A stretch of 64,000 nt of DNA from UBA3102 sp964413055 (GTDB lineage: Bacteria; Bacillota; Desulfotomaculia; Desulfotomaculales; Pelotomaculaceae), in contig CAYPRB010000002.1 in NCBI GenBank assembly GCA_964413055.1, positions 269,260 through 333,259 on the forward strand. Reading direction: 5' to 3'. The notes below the pieces were generated by a model. That model had not been told where the DNA came from and did no database searches. It saw only the letters and a program-made list of their open reading frames with translations. Made by a program: the position numbers and the translations under genes. Below are positions 51,412-59,551 of this stretch, one piece after another (positions within the stretch are counted from its first letter, which is position 1; each line of letters opens with the position of its first letter).

Positions 51412-51801
51412 GTGAAACCGAAAACTCATAATTGGCTTAACCTTGCACAGGAAGATTTTGAAGTAGCCGGGTATCTTTTTAACAAAAAGAAGTACCTCCA
51501 TTGTATGTTTTTCTGCCAGCAGACCATTGAAAAAACTTTAAAGGCTGTATATCATGAGAAGTACGATAAAACACCGCCAAGGAAGCATGACCTGGAGTCT
51601 TTGGCTAACGCGGCAGGATTGTTTTCACAGTTGGATGAGCGTAAAGCTGATTTTTTAGATATTCTCTCTTTTTATTATATAGAATCCAGATATGCCGAAG
51701 ATATTGAGCTGTTGGTAAAGGGATGTACCCGGTCAACAACACTATCCATGCTAAAACAAACGGAGGAGTTTTACGAATGGCTAAAAAGCATTTTGAGGTA
51801 A
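51412..51801 (+). CDS. HEPN-domain protein (toxin-like)
   Basis: About 129 residues; GTG at 51412 suits the AAGGTG site better than the upstream TTG. A four-helix HEPN domain of the PF05168 type: WLNLAQEDFEVAGYLFNKK, CMFFCQQTIEKTLKAVY, PRKHDLESLA, and an ESRYAED segment. The Rx4-6H catalytic motif of HEPN ribonucleases is not obvious, only PRKHD, so nuclease activity is uncertain. Overlaps the MNT nucleotidyltransferase gene by 25 bp, a standard toxin-antitoxin pair. Confidence 0.8.
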   Translation: MKPKTHNWLNLAQEDFEVAGYLFNKKKYLHCMFFCQQTIEKTLKAVYHEKYDKTPPRKHDLESLANAAGLFSQLDERKADFLDILSFYYIESRYAEDIELLVKGCTRSTTLSMLKQTEEFYEWLKSILR

Positions 51802-52103
51802 GTATAAAAAAATATCTGGAAGCTCTCAAGAATAAGAATATCCGGGTAAAGAAGGCCATCCTTTATGGTTCCCTGGCCGTCGGTACCGGCAACGAGGACA
51901 GTGATATTGACCTGGCTATTATTTCTCCAGATCTCGGGCGGGACCGGTTTAAAGAATTCTTGATGCTAAAAAAGCTTACCAGGGGGATTGATCTGGATAT
52001 TTCCCCCAGAACGTACTCTATTGAGCAATACCAAAAGGCCAGGCAAGGTGATTTTTTGTATGATGAAATTATTCAAAAAGGAAAAACCATTTATGAAGAG
52101 TAA
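51777..52103 (+). CDS. MNT nucleotidyltransferase (antitoxin-like)
   Basis: 108 residues; ATG at 51777 behind CGGAGGAG inside the HEPN gene. Minimal nucleotidyltransferase with ILYGSLAVGTGNEDSDIDLAII, the GSx10DxD motif, and a later acidic residue (DLDISPRTYS). In known pairs such an enzyme AMPylates and silences the HEPN toxin. Partner of the preceding gene. Confidence 0.88.
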   Translation: MAKKHFEVSIKKYLEALKNKNIRVKKAILYGSLAVGTGNEDSDIDLAIISPDLGRDRFKEFLMLKKLTRGIDLDISPRTYSIEQYQKARQGDFLYDEIIQKGKTIYEE

Positions 52104-52106
52104 CAG

Positions 52107-52128
52107 CCGGCTAAACAGCCGGTTTTTT
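52107..52128 (+). terminator. terminator after HEPN/MNT pair
   Basis: CCGGCT / AGCCGG stem and T6. Confidence 0.75.
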
Positions 52129-52135
52129 ATTTGGC

Positions 52136-52222
52136 CTTGATAAAGATAAAGCGTGGTGTGATTTTCATGCTAACGTTAAAGTTAGCCATATTGACAGTAT
52201 AAAATCAAGTACAATCACACCA
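52136..52222. repeat. structured AT-rich intergenic element
   Basis: In this 320-bp gene-free gap: 10-bp inverted repeat TGGTGTGATT (52154) / AATCACACCA (52213), enclosing GCTAAC / GTTAGC (52169-52186), and CTTGAT (52136) / ATCAAG (52204) interleaved with it. A pseudoknot RNA or paired protein sites could result. A TTGACA lies inside. The rest of the gap has TATAAT before the next gene. Confidence 0.45.
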
Positions 52223-52422
52223 GGCTGTTAATTATCGTTCGTTATACGGCATTCTAAACGGCCATTAAAAATACAAAAGAACCGAGTTGGCTTCACCTGA
52301 AATTATAAGTCGCTATAACTTCTCCACTCCCGGGGTGAGAAAAGATAATATGGTAAATAATGCCGGTTACCCTGTATAATAATGCAATTTATCAATATTA
52401 AAACATTGAGGTGGTTTTTTAA

Positions 52423-52641
52423 GTGTCTAGAAAAAATAAATCTCAAAGTATTATGAATAAAGCTGTATTAATGCTTGAAAAAAACAATAAGGTTTATTTG
52501 CCTTCATTGGCAATTTGTCTTTATGGCAATGATGACAAGGAATCTCAAAATAAAGCTATACGCATAGTTGGACTATTAAGGTTGCGTAAAAATAAAAAAA
52601 TAAAATACAACTTCAAAACTCGCGAGTATAGTCTTTCGTAA
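52423..52641 (+). CDS. small hypothetical protein
   Basis: 72 residues, GTG behind TTGAGGTGG with TATAAT about 45 bp upstream, so likely expressed. Basic (RLRKNKKIKYNFK) and with one helical stretch; no domain recognised. Its end overlaps by 29 bp the end of a converging XRE regulator gene. From here to 62 kb base composition is clearly more AT-rich than in the core, consistent with cargo. Confidence 0.5.
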   Translation: MSRKNKSQSIMNKAVLMLEKNNKVYLPSLAICLYGNDDKESQNKAIRIVGLLRLRKNKKIKYNFKTREYSLS

Positions 52642-53380
52642 AAGAAGTAATTGGATACGTAAAGATATCAATAGGGTTTGAACTAAATGGATTTATAGAT
52701 ACGTCTACTGAAAAATGATTATTATCATGCATCGGTGCAGATAAAGGTGTATGAAATGTAAAATTAAAAACGTGTGATGCTTCATCAGGTAAAGATAATG
52801 TTGTTGAGCTTACCCCGAAAGAATCAAAAAAAATCAATGATTCGGGAATTGAAAAAAGGTTTGAAGTTTTATAAAGATATGGTTTGACGTTTTTTAATAT
52901 TCCCAAAGTTTTTTCTCCACTGCAAAGGGTAATTTCATCAGCTATAAATGTTTCTGCTCCAGTTGGAATAAGTTTTTTTTCGATTATATGTTTCAATATT
53001 GGTGCTCTGAAATCATCACATGGTCGAAGGACATATAAAGATTCAGAATGAGCGTTTTCTGCAAATGATCCTTTACGAGAAAAATAGTGAGCTGTGAAAA
53101 GATCGCTGATAGCGTTATTTATTAGTGGTGATAACCACGCAAAGTTCTTTATTGATGTTAAGAAATGTTCACAGCTGATACTTGATAATAATGCAGTTTC
53201 AGAAACATTTAAAAAATTTGCTGTGGCTCTTGCAAAATCCATTGATACGGGTGGTAAACGCAATCCAAGTTCCAGTATACTCAGGAACCCCCTGGAAACA
53301 CCTATCTCTTTAGCAACCTGCTTGGCGGTAATTCCTTTTTGTGAACGATAGACTGCAATAGCTAATCCAACTGGAAACAT
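52613..53380 (-). CDS. XRE-family transcriptional regulator
   Basis: 255 residues, ATG at 53380 behind AAGGTGGAG. A helix-turn-helix of the XRE/Cro type at about 8-60 (GLAIAVYRSQKGITAKQVAKE, VSRGFLSILELGLRLPP) followed by 190 residues of unknown fold, without the zinc-protease HExxH of ImmA. Divergent from the gene at 53698, with two palindromes in the space between that could be operators. Function unknown; it may control the divergent gene. Confidence 0.75.
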   Translation of the reverse strand: MFPVGLAIAVYRSQKGITAKQVAKEIGVSRGFLSILELGLRLPPVSMDFARATANFLNVSETALLSSISCEHFLTSIKNFAWLSPLINNAISDLFTAHYFSRKGSFAENAHSESLYVLRPCDDFRAPILKHIIEKKLIPTGAETFIADEITLCSGEKTLGILKNVKPYLYKTSNLFSIPESLIFFDSFGVSSTTLSLPDEASHVFNFTFHTPLSAPMHDNNHFSVDVSINPFSSNPIDIFTYPITSFTKDYTREF

Positions 53381-53408
53381 GTTTGCTCCACCTTTATATT
53401 TAATTTAG

Positions 53409-53423
53409 TTTACTTAATGTAAA
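53409..53423. promoter_or_regulatory. palindrome near the XRE gene start
   Basis: TTTACTTAATGTAAA, 5-bp arms, about 30 bp upstream of the XRE start; candidate autoregulation site. Confidence 0.35.
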
Positions 53424-53455
53424 TTCTGAGTTATGGACAATTTTCCTTTTTAGTG

Positions 53456-53486
53456 TTGACATTTTAGTTAAATCGAAGTATACTTC
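53456..53486 (+). promoter_or_regulatory. sigma-A promoter with operator-like dyad
   Basis: TTGACA (53456-53461), 17 bp, TATACT (53479-53484). The palindrome GAAGTATACTTC (53475-53486) covers the -10. Its leader to 53698 forms hairpins ATCTGCC/GGCAGAT (53524-53545) and TTGGGTTATTT/AAATAACCCAA (53545-53568). Confidence 0.65.
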
Positions 53487-53697
53487 ATTTTAGAAGCATT
53501 GAAGCAATGAATGAAGAATATAGATCTGCCGGGCTGCTGGCAGATTGGGTTATTTCCAAATAACCCAAAATTTCCCTGGCCATCTGTGCTCATTTGGAGC
53601 ATATTATCCATATGGCGTATTTTGTTAAATGTGAAATTCTAAGAATACCCTGCTAACAAGAGATAACGCTAGGTTATAGAGGGAGGTGGATGTATAT

Positions 53698-54048
53698 ATG
53701 GTAACAGCAAAACGCTTGGATCGTTCTAATCATGTGATAGACATATTTACTATGAAACATAGGACAGCTGTAAAAATTGTAAAAAAAAGGCAAGGAGCAT
53801 GGATAGGAAAAAATTTAATCATCATATACTGGGTTGACCAGGATGGTCGGTCGCATCCACCATATTTTCGCAGGGAATCTAAAAACATGAGATACGTTAT
53901 ACCAGGCATAGTTCGTCAGTTACATTATTGTGTTGTCGCCCAAGAACGCCAACGTATGAAATCAAAAAAAGTCACTCCAATACCAGGAATAACCATACCA
54001 AGGAAAATACGGAATGGAATCAGGGAACAACTGGATAACAATAAATAA
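53698..54048 (+). CDS. hypothetical basic protein
   Basis: About 116 residues; ATG at 53698, with GGGAGGTGG 9 nt upstream. Strongly basic with no recognised domain; VTAKRLDRSNHVIDIF, then IIIYWVDQDGRSHPPYF and a proline/lysine-rich end. Transcribed from the promoter at 53456, whose leader of about 200 nt contains two hairpins, so expression is probably regulated by the divergent XRE protein. Confidence 0.5.
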   Translation: MVTAKRLDRSNHVIDIFTMKHRTAVKIVKKRQGAWIGKNLIIIYWVDQDGRSHPPYFRRESKNMRYVIPGIVRQLHYCVVAQERQRMKSKKVTPIPGITIPRKIRNGIREQLDNNK

Positions 54049-54222
54049 AAGAGTTATTTGTCGGTTGGCAGCCTGTCTCAGAAAGGAATTTCCATAATTT
54101 ACGAGAATACAGCAATATAATAATTTTAAAAAAGGCTACTCCTGCGAACTTAAGCAAGAAAACAAAGAATAAAAAACAGCTGGAAACTGCGTTTGGCTGC
54201 CAGGGGAGGGAACTGGTCAATA

Positions 54223-54465
54223 ATGAACAACTTTCAGGAAAAAGTTAACTTTATCTGGAGCATAGCAGAACTGCTCCGTGGACCCTACAGAAAAGAACAG
54301 TACGGCGATGTAGTATTACCAATGTGTGTATTAAGACGTTTCGACAACGTTTTGGAACCTACAAAGGAGGAAGCTTTGAAAAAATATGAGCGGCTTAAGA
54401 AAATAACCCTGCAAAATATTGACCCGGTACTCAACAAATATACCGGAGCATTGGGAAATTTCTAA
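54223..54465 (+). pseudogene. hsdM: truncated type I methyltransferase hsdM
   Basis: Only the N-terminal 80 residues remain of a protein that is normally 500 or more: FQEKVNFIWSIAELLRGPYRKEQYG and VVLPMCVLRRFDNVLEPTKEE, the HsdM N-terminal helical domain. After about NIDPVLNK the sequence runs straight into a target-recognition part of HsdS in another frame (IPEHWEISKVKYL). All SAM-binding and NPPF motifs are gone, so no modification activity can remain. A single deletion, removing the rest of hsdM and the first half of hsdS, explains it. Confidence 0.85.
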
Positions 54466-55081
54466 AGTAAAATATCTAGCTAAAATTAATCAAAAAACTT
54501 TAACAGATAATACTCCAGAAGAATATGAACTTAATTATCTTGATATAAGTAGTGTTGATAGTGACGGAAAAGTACTTCATGTTGAGCCTATGCTTTTTAA
54601 GAATGCACCAAGTCGTGCAAGAAGAATCGTTTCTGACGGGGATACGTTAGTGTCAACGGTAAGGACATATTTAAAAGCTATTACCTGGTTTGAAAAGGCA
54701 GATTTAAATTTAATTTGTTCAACAGGCTTTGCAGTGTTAACACCAAAAAAAACTATAGAACCTAAGTATTTATCATACTCGATGAGATCCTCATTGTATA
54801 TAGAAGAAATAGTAACCCGTTCAGTAGGTGTTAGTTATCCTGCTATTACTGCTACCGAAATTGGAAGGTTAGAATATTTATTACCACCATTAGATGAGCA
54901 AGGAATAATAATTGAATATATTGATAAGCAAACTTTAAAAGTAGAAAATCTTATTCTAGATGTAAATAGACAAATCCAAAAACTCAAAGAATACCGCCAA
55001 TCCCTTATATACGAAGCTGTTACCGGCAAATTTGACGTAAGAGAATATGACCAAACAAAACAGGAGGTGTTACATGGGTGA
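54440..55081 (+). pseudogene. hsdS: truncated type I specificity subunit hsdS
   Basis: About 213 residues of the C-terminal half of HsdS: one target recognition domain beginning IPEHWEISKVKYLAKI, with SVGVSYPAITATEIGRL, and the conserved coiled-coil end LPPLDEQGIIIEYIDKQ / LKEYRQSLIYEAVTGKF. A full HsdS has two such halves (about 400 residues). The reading frame can be opened by a TTG at 54419 inside hsdM. It may be translated, but without HsdM no enzyme forms. Overlaps the next gene by 8 bp. Confidence 0.8.
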
Positions 55082-55979
55082 TATCAAACTTTTTAAAATT
55101 AACCACCAAGTAAAAGAGTTAAAAAGCTCTGCCTTTACCGTGGAGAAATCTATCCAAAAGCTAATAGAAGAAAATATGAACGAGTTTTTTGGTATAACAT
55201 TTTTAGCTTCGGAATATTCCACCGGAAAAAACCATGGAGGGCGAATTGACAGCCTTGGTATAGATGAAAATTTTTGCCCGGTTATCTTGGAATATAAAAG
55301 AGCGACAAATGAAAATGTTATCAACCAGGGATTATTCTATATGGATTGGCTGATGGATCATAAAGCAGAGTTTAAGCTTTTAGTCATGGATAAACTTGGC
55401 AAAGATGTAGTCGGTAAGATTGAATGGACATCAACAAGGCTTCTCTGCATTGCAGGAGATTTTACTAGATATGATGAACACGCGGTAAAACAAATAAATA
55501 GAAATATTGAGCTTATCAGATACAGAAAATATGAAAAAGATTTAATCCTTTTTGAGTTAGTTAATACAACTTCGTCAATCCCCAATATTGCTTCAGAAAC
55601 AACATCCAGCAAGAATGCAGCTGATCGTAAGTCTTTCCGGGAATCCTTAGAAGAACTTGATAAAGATATGAAAGATTTATATTTTTCCGTAAAGGAATTT
55701 ATTCTTAATTTAGATGATAATGTTCAAGAAAAAGAACTGAAACTATATGTTGCTTTTAAAAAGATAAAAAACTTTGCTTCTCTTGTTATAAGGGAAAAAA
55801 GTTCTTTATTGCTTTATCTAAAAATAAACCCCGAGGAAGTAGAACTTGAAGAAAACTTCACCAGGGACGTAAGAAATATTGGGCATTGGGGAACAGGTGA
55901 TTTAGAAGTTAAAATAAAAAATCATAATGATTTTGAAAAAGCAAAACAGCTCGTTATAAAAAGCTTTGAGTTAAATTAG
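55074..55979 (+). CDS. PD-(D/E)xK nuclease-like DUF5655-type protein
   Basis: About 301 residues; ATG at 55074 behind AGGAGGTG. N-terminal half has a nuclease-like core: GGRIDSLGID with the catalytic Asp and VILEYKRATNENVINQG with ExK (about residues 60-90). The C-terminal ~110 residues (VKEFILNLDDNV to GHWGTGDLEVKI) resemble the DUF5655 domain often attached to restriction loci. Between hsdS and hsdR, probably an accessory restriction factor; role unknown. Confidence 0.75.
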   Translation: MGDIKLFKINHQVKELKSSAFTVEKSIQKLIEENMNEFFGITFLASEYSTGKNHGGRIDSLGIDENFCPVILEYKRATNENVINQGLFYMDWLMDHKAEFKLLVMDKLGKDVVGKIEWTSTRLLCIAGDFTRYDEHAVKQINRNIELIRYRKYEKDLILFELVNTTSSIPNIASETTSSKNAADRKSFRESLEELDKDMKDLYFSVKEFILNLDDNVQEKELKLYVAFKKIKNFASLVIREKSSLLLYLKINPEEVELEENFTRDVRNIGHWGTGDLEVKIKNHNDFEKAKQLVIKSFELN

Positions 55980-56013
55980 TTGTTAACAAAGTTTTGATTA
56001 GGAGCGTGATTCA

Positions 56014-58995
56014 ATGGCTGTTACTCCTAAAGACTTATCCGAAACAGGCTTTGAAGAGTATATCCAGGATTACCTGGTAAATCACGGCTACCTATCCGGC
56101 GTGCCGCAAGACTTTAACAAAGAATATGCCCTGGATACAAAGATACTCTTTGATTTTCTGGAAGATTCCCAGCCCCGGAAAATGCAAAAACTTAAAGATA
56201 TCTATAAAGACCAGTACAAATTCAAAATAACTAGCCGGATCGATAAAGAGCTGAATAAACGCGGCATGATTGATGTTTTAAGGCACGGAATAAAAGACTA
56301 TGGAGTCCAGCTCGACCTGGCTTATTTTAAACCTGCCACCAGCATGAATGAAGAAATGGTAGAGTTATACAACAAAAACCGTATCTCCGTGACCCGGCAG
56401 ATTCATTACAGCACCAAAAATGAAAACAGCGTGGATTTAACCATCTTTATTAATGGCCTGCCCGTTGCTGTATTGGAGTTAAAAAACCCTTTTACCGGTC
56501 AAACCTATGAACATGCCATTGCTCAATTCAAAAAAGACAGGCATCCTGCCGCACCCCTTTTCCGTTTTAAGAAAAGAGCCATTGTATTCTTTGCCGTAGA
56601 TACCGATGAAGCCTACATGACGACAAGACTTGCCGGTAATAAAACAGTTTTTCTGCCTTTTAACAAAGGCAATGAAGGCGGTAAAGGCAACCCTCCCCAG
56701 GAGAACGGGTTTCGCACAGCCTATCTTTGGGAAGAAGTGCTGGAAAAAGAAAGCCTTTTGGATATCTTAAAAAGGTTTATTCATGTTGAAACCAAAGAAG
56801 AAGAAAAAAACGGCAAAAAACAAGTCAAGGAAACCCTGCTTTTTCCCCGTTACCACCAGCTTGATGCAGTAAGAAAGCTGGAAAAAGACGCCAAAGCATC
56901 TGGGGTGGGAAAAAACTATCTAATTCAACACAGTGCCGGTTCCGGGAAGACCAACTCTATATCCTGGCTGGCTCACCGCCTGGCCCATTTACATAACATA
57001 AATGATAACCCGGTTTTTGATAATATAGTTATTGTTACCGACAGAAGAACGCTGGACAAGCAGCTCCAAGACAGCGTTTACCAGCTGGATCATAAACACG
57101 GCGTAGTGCAGAAAGTCGAAAAAGACTCCGCCCAACTGGCGTCTTCTTTGAAAGGCGGGGCCAGGATCATTATCTCCACACTCCAGAAGTTCCCGTTCAT
57201 ACTGGAAAAAGTAAGCGAGCTGGGTACAAGAAAATACGCTGTTATCATCGACGAGGCTCATTCCAGCACATCCGGTGAAACCATGGGCGCTTTAAGAGAA
57301 GCTCTGTCTGCAGATTCTCTCGAAGAAGCATCGAGGATTGAACAGGAAGCAGAAGATAAAACATATGACCCGGAAGAAGAAATTCTTGAAGAAATCAGGA
57401 AACGGGGTATACAACCCAATATTAGCTTCTTTGCCTTCACAGCCACACCCAAAGCAAAGACCCTGGAGACATTTGGAACTACTGGCGAAGACAACCTGCC
57501 CAAACCGTTTCACTTATATTCCATGCGCCAGGCCATTGAAGAAGGATTTATCCTGGATGTCCTGCAAAACTATGTAACCTACGAAACCTATTTTAAAATA
57601 GCCAAAAAAATCGAAGACGACCCAGCCTTTGAAAGAGCCAAAGCTACCAAAGCACTTACTCGTTTTGTAAGCCTCCACCCGCACAACATTGCTCAAAAAA
57701 CCGAAATCATAATTGAACATTTTCGGAACATCACCATGCATAAAATCGGTGGCAGGGCCAAAGCAATGGTAGTAACCAGCTCCAGGTTACACGCTGTAAG
57801 ATATAAAATAGCTTTTGACAACTACATCAAGAAAAAGGGCTATAAAGACCTAAAAACCCTGGTTGCTTTTTCAGGGACAGTAAAAGACGGGGGTATCTCT
57901 TATTCAGAACCAGACATGAATAAAATTAAAGAATCAGAAACAGCTAAAAGGTTTGACACCGATGAATACCAGGTTCTTATCGTTGCAGAGAAATACCAGA
58001 CTGGCTTCGATCAGCCTTTACTCCACACCATGTTCGTAGATAAAAAATTAACCGGTTTGAAAGCCGTGCAGACTCTCTCACGGTTAAACAGGACCCACCC
58101 TAGCAAAGACGATACCTTTATCCTTGATTTTGTCAATAAAGCAGAAGATATACAGGAAGCATTTAAGCCCTACTATGAAGCTTCTGTTGTCGAAGAAGTA
58201 ACCGATCCCAATATTTTGTATGATCTGGAAACCGAATTAAACGCCTTTGGAGTTTACGACAAAGAAGAAGTAGAGCGATTTATCAATACTTTCTACAAAA
58301 AGAAAAGGTCCCCGACTGATAAGGCTGCGTTAAATAACATCATTGATAAAGCAATCGAACGTTTTAAATCGTTAGAAGCAGAAAGCAGAGAAGACTTCAG
58401 CAGTAAAACAAAGAAATTTTTAAGATTATATTCCTTTGTCATCCAAATTACTCCCTTCACAGATGTAGAACTGCACAAGCTGTATATTTATTTGTCCTTT
58501 ATGGTTAAAAAGCTGCCCAAAAGGATAAACGAAAAAGTTGATTTATTGGACGAGGTAGCCCTGGAATATTACACAAACAAGAAAATTTTTGAAGGCAGCT
58601 TATCCCTTGATCCAGGAGCAGATTGCAAACCCCTTACACCGGCGCAATATGCGGGCTCCGGGAAAAAAGAAGACGAAAAAGAAGAGCTTTCTTCCATTAT
58701 CGAGCGATTAAACCAGAGATTTGGCACAGAATTTACAAAGGCGGACATGCTTTCCGTGGAACAAATTAAAGAAGACTTTGCCCGGGATGAAGATTTGGTG
58801 CAAAAAGCTAAAACAAACAATATCGATGATTTTAAATACGCCTTTTCTAAAGCTTTCATGGATAAAGTTGTTGACAGAATGGGCAATAATGAACAGTTTT
58901 TCACCCGAATACTTGATGATGAAGAATTCCGGAGTGCTTTAATGGATTACATGTTAGCAGAGACTTACGAGAGGTTAAGAGAAGAATCGGTATAA
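56014..58995 (+). CDS. hsdR: type I restriction subunit HsdR
   Basis: 993 residues, ATG behind TTAGGAGCG. Translocase-nuclease subunit of type I restriction. Nuclease site near 140-160 (VDLTIFINGLPVAVLELK: Asp and ExK), SF2 helicase domains with Walker A HSAGSGKTNS near 307, DEAH box VIIDEAHSS near 411, later motifs TATPK, and VAEKYQTGFDQP (motif VI-like). A C-terminal coiled region contacts HsdM/HsdS. Apparently intact, unlike its partners, so it cannot cut unless an HsdM from elsewhere joins. Confidence 0.92.
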   Translation: MAVTPKDLSETGFEEYIQDYLVNHGYLSGVPQDFNKEYALDTKILFDFLEDSQPRKMQKLKDIYKDQYKFKITSRIDKELNKRGMIDVLRHGIKDYGVQLDLAYFKPATSMNEEMVELYNKNRISVTRQIHYSTKNENSVDLTIFINGLPVAVLELKNPFTGQTYEHAIAQFKKDRHPAAPLFRFKKRAIVFFAVDTDEAYMTTRLAGNKTVFLPFNKGNEGGKGNPPQENGFRTAYLWEEVLEKESLLDILKRFIHVETKEEEKNGKKQVKETLLFPRYHQLDAVRKLEKDAKASGVGKNYLIQHSAGSGKTNSISWLAHRLAHLHNINDNPVFDNIVIVTDRRTLDKQLQDSVYQLDHKHGVVQKVEKDSAQLASSLKGGARIIISTLQKFPFILEKVSELGTRKYAVIIDEAHSSTSGETMGALREALSADSLEEASRIEQEAEDKTYDPEEEILEEIRKRGIQPNISFFAFTATPKAKTLETFGTTGEDNLPKPFHLYSMRQAIEEGFILDVLQNYVTYETYFKIAKKIEDDPAFERAKATKALTRFVSLHPHNIAQKTEIIIEHFRNITMHKIGGRAKAMVVTSSRLHAVRYKIAFDNYIKKKGYKDLKTLVAFSGTVKDGGISYSEPDMNKIKESETAKRFDTDEYQVLIVAEKYQTGFDQPLLHTMFVDKKLTGLKAVQTLSRLNRTHPSKDDTFILDFVNKAEDIQEAFKPYYEASVVEEVTDPNILYDLETELNAFGVYDKEEVERFINTFYKKKRSPTDKAALNNIIDKAIERFKSLEAESREDFSSKTKKFLRLYSFVIQITPFTDVELHKLYIYLSFMVKKLPKRINEKVDLLDEVALEYYTNKKIFEGSLSLDPGADCKPLTPAQYAGSGKKEDEKEELSSIIERLNQRFGTEFTKADMLSVEQIKEDFARDEDLVQKAKTNNIDDFKYAFSKAFMDKVVDRMGNNEQFFTRILDDEEFRSALMDYMLAETYERLREESV

Positions 58996-59182
58996 TAGCA
59001 AGGAAACCCCCAATTTTTTAACTTTGATAAAGCAACCTACCGGATTATAATTTTAGCATTCTTGGTATAAAAAAAATGGATGGCTTAAAGCAGTCGACGC
59101 TGCACACACATGTTTACACCAAATCTGATTGAGAATACCACAGAAGGTTTGAAAATCTAGTACGAGTTATAAAAAACAGCAA

Positions 59183-59356
59183 AAACGGTTTGATGCAAGA
59201 AATGTCGTAGTCGGCATGGAACTCACCAAACACTACTTCAAACCGCTGGCTTGTTACCTCAAGCGTACCAAGAGCGGTAGCTCCCAGACGACATTTTGGA
59301 AACAGACGAGCAAACCCTGTGTACGAGGGTTGTGTGACGGAGTGACGGAGAACTGA
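59183..59356 (+). pseudogene. IS110-like transposase remnant
   Basis: A 57-codon open stretch with no start encodes VVVGMELTKHYFKPLACYL, closely like the N-terminal DEDD-region motif VVxGMEPTGHYWxPLAxYL of IS110-family transposases, then goes off into unrelated sequence to a stop. Neither the rest of the transposase nor clear ends were seen. A decayed piece of an insertion sequence within the gap 58996-59551. Confidence 0.55.
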
Positions 59357-59486
59357 TTCTTATCCAGTGGGTTGAACCATAACTTCTGTATTACATACAC
59401 GCAGTAGGGGCTTGTTCAACACAACTACGTGTAACCATAATTACTTATTTCAGAGGTTTTGTGTTATATAATCACAGTCTTAAAAT

Positions 59487-59523
59487 GAATACCTCCGATT
59501 GAGTGAGTCAATCGGAGGTATTC
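59487..59523. promoter_or_regulatory. 16-bp perfect inverted repeat before 59552 gene
   Basis: GAATACCTCCGATTGA / TCAATCGGAGGTATTC with a 5-nt loop, 28 bp before the gene start. No T run behind it, so an operator or RNA structure that could hide the ribosome site is more likely than a terminator. Confidence 0.5.
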
Positions 59524-59551
59524 AACAAAATATTGAGATAGGTGATTTTAC

